Source: Pseudorhodobacter antarcticus (GTDB lineage Bacteria; Pseudomonadota; Alphaproteobacteria; Rhodobacterales; Rhodobacteraceae). From it: DNA of 13,151 bases. Positions 1-6,536 of this stretch are shown here, one piece after another. The stretch's first letter is position 1. Each line of letters starts with the position of its first letter. The notes below the pieces were generated by a model. That model did not search any database. It had not been told where the DNA came from and saw only the letters and a list, made by a program, of their open reading frames with translations. The translations under genes and the position numbers were made by a program. The DNA is taken from assembly GCA_945897655.1 (NCBI GenBank), contig CAMDHB010000057.1:1-13151 (forward strand). The letters run 5' to 3'.

Positions 1-276
1 TTCAATCTGACCGGCGACTGGACTGACGCCGAAGCGCTGCGCTTCCAATCCCGCGCCAAATCGCGTGGCGTGACCGTGCAGGTCTTTGGCCTGTCCGACG
101 GCAACGCCCGCGCCTTCTGGAACTGGGAGTTTCTGGGCCCCGCCCCCGACCTGCCCCAGACCCGCGCCATGCTGATGCGCGCCTGCGACGTCCGCCTGCC
201 AACGCGCCTGACGGATGATGAGTTGGACTTCATCGCCGATGCGATCATCAGCGCGGTCGAGGATGTGAAGGGCTGA
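1..276 (+). CDS. Probable DegT-like PLP-dependent aminotransferase, C-terminal fragment
   Basis: The open frame enters from the left edge in frame 1 and stops at TGA 274-276, so about 91 C-terminal residues are visible. The visible part includes VTVQVFGLSDGNARAFWNW and then LPQTRAMLMRACDVRLPTRL, TDDELDFIADAIISAV. An ending with a 'D.RLP..LTDDELD.IAD.I..A' helix is typical of the small C-terminal domain of fold-type I aminotransferases (DegT/DnrJ/EryC1/StrS and relatives), where the last helix closes over the active site. The catalytic lysine and PLP-binding core lie outside the window, so the reaction and substrate cannot be stated. The frame looks like a real gene from its codon use, and paired palindromes that could act as terminators lie directly after the stop. 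The family call is from sequence resemblance only. Confidence 0.5.
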   Translation, partial: FNLTGDWTDAEALRFQSRAKSRGVTVQVFGLSDGNARAFWNWEFLGPAPDLPQTRAMLMRACDVRLPTRLTDDELDFIADAIISAVEDVKG

Positions 277-277
277 C

Positions 278-321
278 CAAAAGTTTTCCAAAACTTTTGC
301 AAATTTCTTCGAAGAAATTTG
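278..321. terminator. Two adjacent perfect palindromes, probable bidirectional terminator
   Basis: CAAAAGTTTT (278-287), CC, AAAACTTTTG (290-299) form a 10-bp perfect inverted repeat with a 2-bp centre. Directly after it, CAAATTTCTTC (300-310) and GAAGAAATTTG (311-321) form a 22-bp palindrome without spacer. Both carry T/A runs in their arms, so either strand gives hairpins with U-rich flanks. They begin two bases after the aminotransferase stop and end three bases before the LysR stop codon (325-327), the right place to stop transcription from both convergent genes. Confidence 0.6.
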
Positions 322-324
322 GCC

Positions 325-1293
325 CTACAACACCCGCAGTGCACCCTGCATCCAGGGCCATTGCGTCAGCGCAGGCTCAACCACCTGGGCCTGCATCAAC
401 CCGCGCAGCCGTTCGGCGATCTGTCCTGGCATATCGCGCAGAACCCCTGCTCGGGCCGACAGGCTCAACGTCCGCTCCAACGGCGCAAAGGGCAGGGGTG
501 AAACGTCCACCGCCGCCTGCACACTCGCCGCATGGTGCAGAGCGAGCGGCGTCAGGATCGTCCAGCCCTCACCCGCCGCCACCATCGCCAGAATGGCGCG
601 GTAGCTGTCCAACTCGTAGCGGTGTGCCAGTCGCAGGTTCTGCCGCGCCAGATGGGCAGCGATCTGCCGCCCCATCAGGTGACGCGCTGTGTACTGGATC
701 AACGCCAACCCCTCATGCCCACGTCCGCGCGGGGTGACGGCGACAAAAGGTTCTGCCAGCAGCGGATGCACCTCGCGCCAGCCGTCATCGGCGGCTTCCG
801 ATCCAAGATCAGCCGACACAACCACATCCAGTGCCCGCGCTTCCAACTGGTCCAGCAAACGATGACTGGCCCCAGTTTCCAGCAGGAACCGGCACCCTTT
901 CAGATCGCCCGCCAGTGCTTGCAACAACCGCGGCGTCACTTCCGCGTCAAAATCCTCGATAACCCCCAGACGCAGGGTGGTCAGGCCCGACAGATCGGCC
1001 ACGGCCAGATCGGCGCGCGCCTCGGCTTCCGCGTTCAGGATGGTATGGGCATGGCGGCGGAACATCGCCCCCGCCGGGGTCAGGCGCATGGGCCGGGCAG
1101 ACCGGTCCAGCAGCACCGCGCCCAAAGCCGCCTCAAGCCCCGTCAACTGCTGCGAAATCGCCGAAGGGCTGACCCCCAGCCGCCGGGCTGCCGCCGAAAT
1201 GGCGCCCTCTTCGGCCACGGCCAAAAAGATCTCGACCCCCCATAGCGTCACACGGCCCTGACCGTCCGGCAGGGTCTGACCGGACCGCGTCAC
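325..1293 (-). CDS. LysR-type transcriptional regulator
   Basis: The 322-residue length fits LysR regulators (about 300-330 aa). An N-terminal winged helix-turn-helix spans roughly residues 17-76: WGVEIFLAVAEEGAISAAAR is the start of the fold, LGVSPSAISQQLTGLEAALG the recognition helix region, and VLLDRSARPMRLTPAGAMF the wing. The remainder, from about residue 100 (LTTLRLGVIEDFDAEVTPRL onward), is the periplasmic-binding-protein-like effector domain. The start is GTG at 1293-1291; its GTGA overlaps the TGA stop of phaR, so translation is probably coupled to phaR. Another GTG lies at codon 15, but the overlapping start is the natural reading. No strong ribosome site of its own was seen. LysR proteins usually regulate a divergent neighbour, but here the gene sits behind phaR, so its target and effector are unknown. 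A role in carbon storage is only a guess from position. Confidence 0.85.
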   Translation of the reverse strand: MTRSGQTLPDGQGRVTLWGVEIFLAVAEEGAISAAARRLGVSPSAISQQLTGLEAALGAVLLDRSARPMRLTPAGAMFRRHAHTILNAEAEARADLAVADLSGLTTLRLGVIEDFDAEVTPRLLQALAGDLKGCRFLLETGASHRLLDQLEARALDVVVSADLGSEAADDGWREVHPLLAEPFVAVTPRGRGHEGLALIQYTARHLMGRQIAAHLARQNLRLAHRYELDSYRAILAMVAAGEGWTILTPLALHHAASVQAAVDVSPLPFAPLERTLSLSARAGVLRDMPGQIAERLRGLMQAQVVEPALTQWPWMQGALRVL

Positions 1294-1844
1294 AACTGCG
1301 ACAGCTTCTTTTGCAATTCCGCAAATTGCCGTTTGATTTCCGCCAGTTCATCGGCAGGTGCGGTGTCGGCTTTCTGCTCGGGGACGGCGGGCTGCGACCA
1401 GCCCGGCACCCCGCCCATCATGGTTTTCATGAACACTTCCTGTTGCTTGCGCATCGCCTCGAACCCCGGCATCGCCATAAGCGGGTTGGGAATCGTGCCC
1501 ATGTTTTCCAGCACCTTCGACTGGCCGTCGCGCAACATCTCGAAACTCGCGGCCAGGAATTGCGGAACGACCGACTGGATATTGGTGGTATAGGACCGCA
1601 CAAGGTCGGTCAGCACATTGGTGGGCAAAACCGTATCGCCCTTCGATTCATGCTCGGCCACGATCTGCAACAGATATTGCCGCGTCAGGTCATCGCCGGA
1701 TTTCAGATCAATGATCTGCACTTCCCGGCCCGCCCGGATGAAGGTGCCGATATCCTCCAGCGTCACATAATCGGACGTTTCGGTGTTATAAAGGCGACGG
1801 CTCGCATAGCGCTTGATCAGCAGCGGCTTGGCAGTGTCGGCCAT
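1290..1844 (-). CDS. phaR: Polyhydroxyalkanoate synthesis repressor PhaR
   Basis: PhaR is a DNA-binding repressor that also binds PHB itself: growing granules titrate it from phasin promoters, which releases PhaP synthesis. The protein has 184 residues. The PHB/PHA accumulation regulator DNA-binding domain is at the N-terminus (about residues 7-68), with the signature LIKRYASRRLYNTETSDYVT followed by LEDIGTFIRAGREVQIIDLKS, DDLTRQYLLQIV. A PHB-accumulation domain (about 75-125) contains VLTDLVRSYTTNIQSVVPQF. The C-terminus is Met-, Gln- and Lys-rich and probably helical (FMKTMMGGVPGW, ELAEIKRQFAELQKKL). The ATG at 1844-1842 has a purine-rich GGGGGAGGG upstream (+ strand 1850-1858). The gene lies behind phaP with a terminator between them and TGC-rich possible autoregulatory sites in its leader. 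Its stop overlaps the LysR start. Confidence 0.96.
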   Translation of the reverse strand: MADTAKPLLIKRYASRRLYNTETSDYVTLEDIGTFIRAGREVQIIDLKSGDDLTRQYLLQIVAEHESKGDTVLPTNVLTDLVRSYTTNIQSVVPQFLAASFEMLRDGQSKVLENMGTIPNPLMAMPGFEAMRKQQEVFMKTMMGGVPGWSQPAVPEQKADTAPADELAEIKRQFAELQKKLSQL

Positions 1845-1860
1845 CCTGGCCCTCCCCCTA

Positions 1861-1894
1861 TTGCACTGCAGCGAAGTCTAGGCGAGGTGCAGCT
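1861..1894 (-). promoter_or_regulatory. TGC-rich leader of phaR, possible PhaR autoregulatory site
   Basis: Upstream of phaR the minus strand holds GCTGCA twice, 21 bp apart (two helical turns; + strand TGCAGC at 1867-1872 and 1888-1893). The copy nearer phaR is extended to CTGCAGTGCA. PhaR proteins are known to bind TGC-rich sequence, and autoregulation is reported in Paracoccus. The sites do not form the clean CTGC-N3-GCAG seen before phaP, so this is a weaker candidate. Confidence 0.35.
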
Positions 1895-1926
1895 AAAAAG
1901 AAAGGGCGGGGTGAACCCCCGCCCTT
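1893..1926 (-). terminator. Rho-independent terminator of phaP
   Basis: AAGGGCGGGG (1902-1911) and CCCCGCCCTT (1917-1926) form a 10-bp perfect, GC-rich stem with a 5-nt loop. Read on the minus strand it is followed by TTTCTTTTT. It lies 21 bp after the phaP stop and before phaR, so it ends the abundant phasin transcript and lowers read-through into the repressor gene. Confidence 0.88.
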
Positions 1927-1947
1927 CTTCAACCCATAGGGGTCAGA

Positions 1948-2406
1948 TCACTTGGCAGCGGTTGCAGCCGTGGCCGCCTTTTTCACGGTCGCGGTCACTT
2001 CTTCCGTAGCTTTCTTGACAGCGGCGGTCGCCTCGGTCGAGGCTTCCTTGCCAGCCGACATCAGCAGCTCGACGGTGTCCAGTTGCACTTTCTTCGCAAC
2101 TTCAGCGAAAGCAGCCATGTTTTCAGCAGCCAGTTCAGCAGCAGCCGACGCAAAGTCGGTGGCCGATTTGGTGTATTCAGCCGGCTCGACCTTGGCCTTG
2201 GAAGCGGCGGTCAGCTTGGCCAGCGATTCCTTGGCCCATTTGGCCGAAATTTCGGTCGATTTTTCGGCAGCTTCCAAGGCGACCTTGGTCAGCTTTTCGC
2301 CGAAAGCGGCCTGAGTTTTGAAGGCGTTCTGGAAGGCGGACGCGTCAACCGGGAAGGAAGCCATCATGTCCTGCATCGTCTTGGTGAAGTCGTTGGTCTT
2401 GGTCAT
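1948..2406 (-). CDS. phaP: Phasin PhaP, PHB granule-associated protein
   Basis: Phasins coat PHB granules in the cytoplasm and control granule number and size. The 152-residue protein starts MTKTNDFTKTMQDMMASFPV. It is almost entirely helical and rich in Ala, Lys, Glu and Thr, with no cysteine, as expected for the phasin_2 family (about 110-190 aa). The middle (FQNAFKTQAAFGEKLTKVAL, EAAEKSTEISAKWAKESLAK) is amphipathic. The C-terminal 35 residues are an Ala/Thr/Lys low-complexity tail with VKKA repeats (AAVKKATEEV, TATVKKAATA), which may help oligomerisation or contact with other molecules. The ATG at 2406-2404 is chosen because TCAGGAG (+ strand 2414-2420) sits 7 bases upstream; an in-frame ATG 13 codons earlier lacks this. 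It lies 135 bp downstream of phaC, with its own operator-bearing promoter and terminator, fitting high, PhaR-controlled expression. Confidence 0.94.
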   Translation of the reverse strand: MTKTNDFTKTMQDMMASFPVDASAFQNAFKTQAAFGEKLTKVALEAAEKSTEISAKWAKESLAKLTAASKAKVEPAEYTKSATDFASAAAELAAENMAAFAEVAKKVQLDTVELLMSAGKEASTEATAAVKKATEEVTATVKKAATAATAAK

Positions 2407-2452
2407 TTCATCGCTCCTGAGGTCTGGGTGTCTGCCCGATTCCAATGCCAGT

Positions 2453-2501
2453 TACATACATGCTGCAGCGCAGCATTTCAAGTACAGATTCTGCGACGCA
2501 G
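2453..2501 (-). promoter_or_regulatory. phaP promoter with two PhaR operator sites
   Basis: Two copies of CTGC-N3-GCAG are present: CTGCAGCGCAG at 2463-2473, within the wider arms ATGCTGC/GCAGCAT at 2460-2476, and CTGCGACGCAG at 2491-2501. Their starts are 28 bp apart. This matches the PhaR-binding motif I recall for the Rhodobacter sphaeroides phaP promoter. On the minus strand a TTGAAA (2481-2476) and a TATGTA (2458-2453) are 17 bp apart and could be the -35 and -10. The proximal operator then fills the spacer, so bound PhaR would block RNA polymerase. The operator call is strong; the exact -10 is weak. Confidence 0.75.
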
Positions 2502-2541
2502 CAGGGGCGCTGACGCATTGCAGCCATGCCAAAACGACAGA

Positions 2542-4311
2542 TCAGGCCAGCACATAGGTCCCGGGGGCCGGGCAGATCGCCCCAGTGATCTGGCGCGCCG
2601 GGATCTGCGGCCCCGATCTTTCGCCGATCCACGCCCGCCAGCGCGGCCACCAGCTGGCTTGGGTAAAGCTGGCCCCGGCCAGCCAGCTTTCGGGCGCGTC
2701 CATCGGCGCGTCGTTGGTGTAATGCCCGTATTTGCCCTTGGCAGGCGGGTTGATGATGCCCGCGATATGGCCCGACTGCGACAGGATGAATGTCTTGTCG
2801 TCCGATCCCATCTGCTTGATACTGTTGAAACTTCCCTTCCAATGGGCAATGTGGTCGGTCTCACAGGCAATCGCGCACAGGGGCAGGTTCACTTGTGCCA
2901 GCGACACTTTCGCGCCAAAGACCTCAAACTCGCCCTGCGCAAAACCATCCTCCTGACACAGGCCGCGCAGGTATTGCAGCGCCATCTTGCAGGGCAGATT
3001 GGTGCCGTCACCATTCCAGAACAACAGGTCAAACGCCGGCGGGGCCTCGCCCAGCATATAGCTTTTGATGGCTGGCTGATAAATCAGGTCGTTGGATCGC
3101 AGGAAACTGAAGGTCCGGCTCATGAAGGCCCGCGACAAAATGCCGTCCTCTTGCGATTGGCGTTCGATCCCGTCAACGAAATCGTTGCCCAGAAACACCC
3201 CCACCTCGCCCGGATCGGAAAAGTCGGCCAGCGTGGTGAAAAAGGTTGCCGATTTGACGGATTGGTCACCCGCCTTTTGCAGATGCGCCAGCGTCAGCCC
3301 CAGCGTGGTGCCCGCAATGCAATAGCCGATGGCATTGATCTGCGCTTCACCGGTGATCTTGCGCACTTCCGCCATCGCGGTCATGAAACCGTCGCGGATA
3401 TAATCATCCATGCTGGTGTCGGCATAGCTGGCATCGGGGTTGACCCAAGACACCACAAACACCGTAAGTCCCTGATCCACCGCCCATTTGATAAAGGAAT
3501 TCGCAGGCTTCAGGTCCAGTACATAGAACTTGTTGATCCAAGGCGGAAAAATCAGCAACGGCGTCTGCTGGACGGTTTCGGTCGTGGGCGCGTATTGCAG
3601 CAGTTCAAACATACGGTTGCGGAACACCACCGCCCCCGGCGTCGCCGCGATGTTCTGCCCCACGACAAAGGCCTGAGGGTCGGCCAGCGTCACCTGCAGA
3701 TTGCCATCCCCCGCCTCGATATCCCGCACCAGGTTTTCCAACCCCCGCACCAGACTCATCCCATCCGTCGCCACGGCCTTTTCCAAAGCATCGGGATTGG
3801 TGCCCAGAAAATTGGTCGGCGCAAACATGTCAACGATCTGCCGAGTGAAAAACTCCACCCGCTTGCGGTCGGTATCGTCCAGAATTTCCATATCGCTGAC
3901 AGCGGTCTTCATCGCCTCGGCGTTCAGCAAATATTGCTGCTTCAGGAAATTGAACGCCGGGTTGCTGTCCCACAAGGGATTGCTGAACCGTTTGTCCTGC
4001 GGCCCGGGGTCGGCGGGTGCGGCAAATTCACCCTTTACCAGCGCCTGCTGGGCCGCCACGTAATGCTTCAGCGTCTTGCCCCAATAGCCGATCTGATGCT
4101 CCAACACCTTGGCCGGATTCTGCATCATTTCAGCGACATAAGCCGCCGCCGCCTTGACATAGACATCCTGCCCCGGCGCATCCAGTGCCTTGTCATGCTG
4201 CCGCCGCTCGGCCAAAGCGGTCATCAGGCGGGCTGTCAAAGCCTCGACCTTGGCCAAATTCCCCGTCAACCGTTCCAATTTTGCGTGTGCGTCACTGTCT
4301 TCGGTTGTCAT
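2542..4311 (-). CDS. phaC: Class I polyhydroxyalkanoate synthase PhaC
   Basis: PhaC polymerises (R)-3-hydroxyacyl-CoA, chiefly 3-hydroxybutyryl-CoA, into PHB on the granule surface. At 589 residues it has the length of class I synthases. An N-terminal region (about 1-240) contains the class I block FLKQQYLLNAEAM and FFTRQIVDMFAPTNFLGTNP. The alpha/beta hydrolase core follows (PLLIFPPWINKFYVLDLKPA). The lipase-like box is GYCIAG with catalytic Cys331; the other catalytic residues are Asp486 in CETDHIAHW and His515 in SQSGHIAGIINPP. The conserved SWWPRW follows near 553-558, and the C-terminus ends APGTYVLA, as usual. The ATG is at 4311-4309. A clear ribosome site is lacking; AGGGG lies about 14 nt upstream. 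It is transcribed divergently from phaZ and followed by phaP. All key residues are intact. Confidence 0.97.
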   Translation of the reverse strand: MTTEDSDAHAKLERLTGNLAKVEALTARLMTALAERRQHDKALDAPGQDVYVKAAAAYVAEMMQNPAKVLEHQIGYWGKTLKHYVAAQQALVKGEFAAPADPGPQDKRFSNPLWDSNPAFNFLKQQYLLNAEAMKTAVSDMEILDDTDRKRVEFFTRQIVDMFAPTNFLGTNPDALEKAVATDGMSLVRGLENLVRDIEAGDGNLQVTLADPQAFVVGQNIAATPGAVVFRNRMFELLQYAPTTETVQQTPLLIFPPWINKFYVLDLKPANSFIKWAVDQGLTVFVVSWVNPDASYADTSMDDYIRDGFMTAMAEVRKITGEAQINAIGYCIAGTTLGLTLAHLQKAGDQSVKSATFFTTLADFSDPGEVGVFLGNDFVDGIERQSQEDGILSRAFMSRTFSFLRSNDLIYQPAIKSYMLGEAPPAFDLLFWNGDGTNLPCKMALQYLRGLCQEDGFAQGEFEVFGAKVSLAQVNLPLCAIACETDHIAHWKGSFNSIKQMGSDDKTFILSQSGHIAGIINPPAKGKYGHYTNDAPMDAPESWLAGASFTQASWWPRWRAWIGERSGPQIPARQITGAICPAPGTYVLA

Positions 4312-4336
4312 GGTAATCTTTCGCCCCTATTCTCGC

Positions 4337-4348
4337 TGCTGCGCAGCA
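4337..4348. promoter_or_regulatory. 12-bp TGC palindrome in the phaC/phaZ gap, candidate PhaR site
   Basis: TGCTGCGCAGCA is a perfect palindrome. It uses the same CTGC/GCAG half-sites as the phaP operators but with no spacer. A related TTGCGGGCAG follows at 4354-4363. The 104-bp gap is the only place for both the phaC and phaZ promoters, so a shared repressor could switch both. Convincing -35/-10 boxes were not found for either gene. The different spacing makes PhaR binding uncertain. Confidence 0.45.
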
Positions 4349-4415
4349 TAAAGTTGCGGGCAGGTTTTGCCCATGCGACAGTACAGCCGGGCCCGAACCC
4401 GCGATAGGAACCCTG

Positions 4416-5681
4416 ATGAAGTATATGGCCACATACGACCTGATGGAAAGTATCCGCAACACGAATGAGTGGATGGGCGCCACGGCCCGCGCCATGGCCA
4501 GCTATCCGGTCTTTGCCCTGTCGATGAACCCTATGCTGCAACTGACCGCCGCTTGGGGTGATGTGGCCGAGCGCAGCTTTTCGCGCATGGTCGTCAAGCC
4601 CGACTGGGGCATCCGCTCCATCGTCGGCCCCAAAGGGCAGGATCACCTGATCGATGTCACCACCATCGTCGAAAAACCGTTCTGCAACCTGATCCAGTTC
4701 TCCGTCCGCCGCCGTGCGCCCATGAACCGCCGCGTGATGCTGGTGGCCCCGATGTCCGGCCACTATGCCACGCTGCTGCGCTCCACCGTCACCAGCCTGC
4801 TGCCCGATTGCGATGTCTTCATCACCGATTGGCACAATGCCCGCGACATCCCCGTCAGCGCGGGCAAGTTCGATGTCGAGGATTACACCCTCTACCTCGT
4901 TGATTTCATGAAGGCTCTGGGCCCTGACACCCATGTCATCGCCGTCTGCCAACCCGCCCCCTTGGCCCTTGCCGCCACCGCCTACCTCGCGGCCGAGGAT
5001 CCGGCCGCCCAACCCCGCACCCTCACCCTGATCGGCGGCCCGGTGGACCCCGATGCCGCCGCCACCGATGTCACCGACTTCGGCCGCCGGATCACGATGG
5101 GCCAGTTGGAACAGATGGCCATTCAGCGCGTCGGCTTCAAATACAACGGCGCGGGGCGACTGGTCTATCCGGGCCTGTTGCAACTGCAAAGCTTCATGTC
5201 GATGAACGCCGAACGCCACGCCAAGGCCTTCTCCGAACAGATCATGCGCGTCGCCAATGGCGAGGCCTCCGATCACGACGCCCATAACCGCTTTTATGAC
5301 GAATATCTGGCCGTGATGGACATGACGGCCGAATTCTACCTCTCCACGGTCGAGCGTATCTTCAAAAACCGCGAAATCGCTCAGAATGCCTTCACGGTCC
5401 AAGGCAAAAAGGTCGATATCGGCGCCATCACCCAGGTCGCGGTGATGACTGTGGAAGGGGCCGAGGACGACATTTCCGCGCCCGGCCAATGCGTTGCGGC
5501 CCTTGCCATGCTGACCGGCCTGGATCCGTCCAAGAAAACTCAGCATCTGGAACCGGGTGCCGGTCACTACGGCATCTTTGCCGGCAAAAGCTGGCGCCTG
5601 AACATTCGCCCCCTAGTTCTGGGCTTCATCGATGACCATTCCGGCAAGGGCAAGCCGATCAAACTGGCCTCAGCGCAATAG
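4416..5681 (+). CDS. phaZ: Intracellular poly(3-hydroxybutyrate) depolymerase PhaZ
   Basis: PhaZ degrades native granule PHB inside the cell, releasing 3-hydroxybutyrate or oligomers for reuse. The 421-residue protein matches the Ralstonia PhaZa1-type family, which uses a cysteine nucleophile. The visible triad is Cys178 in VIAVCQPAPL, Asp351 in VEGAEDDISAPGQ and His384 in EPGAGHYGIFAG, each within about five positions of the known Cys183/Asp355/His388. Other family blocks are RRVMLVAPMSGHYATLLRST, FITDWHNARDIP and VEDYTLYLVDFM. There is no signal peptide, consistent with a cytoplasmic enzyme. The ATG at 4416 has AGGAA at 4406-4410, five bases upstream. It diverges from phaC, so synthesis and breakdown share one control region. 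Its last 12 bases overlap the end of the convergent hydrolase, and no terminator was seen between them. Confidence 0.96.
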   Translation: MKYMATYDLMESIRNTNEWMGATARAMASYPVFALSMNPMLQLTAAWGDVAERSFSRMVVKPDWGIRSIVGPKGQDHLIDVTTIVEKPFCNLIQFSVRRRAPMNRRVMLVAPMSGHYATLLRSTVTSLLPDCDVFITDWHNARDIPVSAGKFDVEDYTLYLVDFMKALGPDTHVIAVCQPAPLALAATAYLAAEDPAAQPRTLTLIGGPVDPDAAATDVTDFGRRITMGQLEQMAIQRVGFKYNGAGRLVYPGLLQLQSFMSMNAERHAKAFSEQIMRVANGEASDHDAHNRFYDEYLAVMDMTAEFYLSTVERIFKNREIAQNAFTVQGKKVDIGAITQVAVMTVEGAEDDISAPGQCVAALAMLTGLDPSKKTQHLEPGAGHYGIFAGKSWRLNIRPLVLGFIDDHSGKGKPIKLASAQ

Positions 5682-6380
5682 AACGGGGCCGTTCATAAAG
5701 GCTTCGATTGCGTCTGAAACAAGGTCGGGCTGTTCCAGACTTGGGACATGTCCCGCACCTGCGATCACGCACATCTTGCCATAGGGCATCAGGCCCGCAG
5801 TAAACTCCTGTCGCCGCACCGGGATCAGCGTATCCGCCTCGCCTGCCATGATCAGCGCCGGGATCTTGACCCGCCGCATGGTCTTTTGCTGGTCAGGGCG
5901 GCGCTGCATGGCGCGCGATTGGCGCAGGAACGCCCCCTCGCCCAACCCCATCGCCATGTCGCGCAACAGGGCCATCACCTCGCCACGCCATTCGGTATCG
6001 GCCAGCGCCTCGGCTGGAATTTCGTCAGCCATCGCTTCGGGCAAACGTCCGCTGCGCGCCGCCACAATCCGCGCCTCCCGCGCCGCCGCCGCCTGTGGCG
6101 TCTCCGACAGCGGCGGGGTCGAGATCAGGATAACCCGTGTCACCCGCTCGGCGGCGCGGCGCAGCACATCCAGCGCCACCGCCCCGCCCAACCCATGCCC
6201 GATCAACGCGAACTTCGCCGGGGCCTGATCCAGCACGAACAGGCTGTTTTCCTCGACCGTATCGCCTTGGGTCGGCATGCAGACCTGCACCGAAAACCGC
6301 GCGCCCAAGGCCACCATTTGCGGCAGGAACAACCGCGCATCTGCCATCAGGCCGGGAACAAAAACCAAGGGCTCCGGCAT
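5670..6380 (-). CDS. Alpha/beta-fold hydrolase homologue lacking the nucleophilic serine
   Basis: The 236-residue protein has the alpha/beta hydrolase layout: first strand and oxyanion region PLVFVPGLMADARLFLPQ, nucleophile elbow IGHGLGGAVALDVL (about 60-73), a cap region rich in Ala/Glu, then Asp183 in IMAGEADTLIPV and His211 in AGAGHVPSLEQP. The elbow should read G-x-S-x-G (usually GHSMGG), but the codon at 6194-6192 is GGG, so residue 63 is glycine. Asp and His are kept, so the fold is probably intact but ordinary serine-ester hydrolysis is unlikely. It may be a non-catalytic binding protein or use another chemistry. MPEPLVFV (ATG 6380-6378) is preferred because the family fold begins there and GGGGTGA lies upstream; an ATG 13 codons earlier is possible. 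It is convergent with phaZ, overlapping by 12 bp. Its substrate is unknown, and a link to PHB rests on position alone. Confidence 0.85.
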   Translation of the reverse strand: MPEPLVFVPGLMADARLFLPQMVALGARFSVQVCMPTQGDTVEENSLFVLDQAPAKFALIGHGLGGAVALDVLRRAAERVTRVILISTPPLSETPQAAAAREARIVAARSGRLPEAMADEIPAEALADTEWRGEVMALLRDMAMGLGEGAFLRQSRAMQRRPDQQKTMRRVKIPALIMAGEADTLIPVRRQEFTAGLMPYGKMCVIAGAGHVPSLEQPDLVSDAIEAFMNGPVLLR

Positions 6381-6536
6381 CGTCCAAATCACCCCTTTGT
6401 TGCAAAAAGATAAGACCACACTCTGGCCGCTTTCTCAACTTCTCAGCAGAACACCTTGATCAAAATCGTAGAACCAGCGCTGACCCGCCCAAGAATGCGC
6501 CGCAGAAATATTGAAAAATCCTGCATTCACTCTGGC
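6381..6536. other. Gap between the two hydrolase genes
   Basis: These 156 bp separate two minus-strand hydrolase genes. I see no strong hairpin with a T-run and no convincing promoter boxes. The sequence is less GC-rich than the genes (for example AGAAATATTGAAAAATCC at 6502-6519), as expected for a promoter region of the downstream hydrolase. Confidence 0.4.

Noticed and set aside
2083..4407. A 774-codon plus-strand open frame opposite phaC and phaP
   Set aside because: It is antisense to phaC, which has all catalytic residues and family motifs. The antisense frame is open because of GC-rich codon bias, and its protein is Arg/His/Gln-rich with no recognisable domain.
4308..5567. A 419-codon minus-strand open frame opposite phaZ
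   Set aside because: It is a GC-bias shadow of phaZ, rich in Gly, His and Asp, without known motifs. phaZ has the full triad and a good ribosome site.
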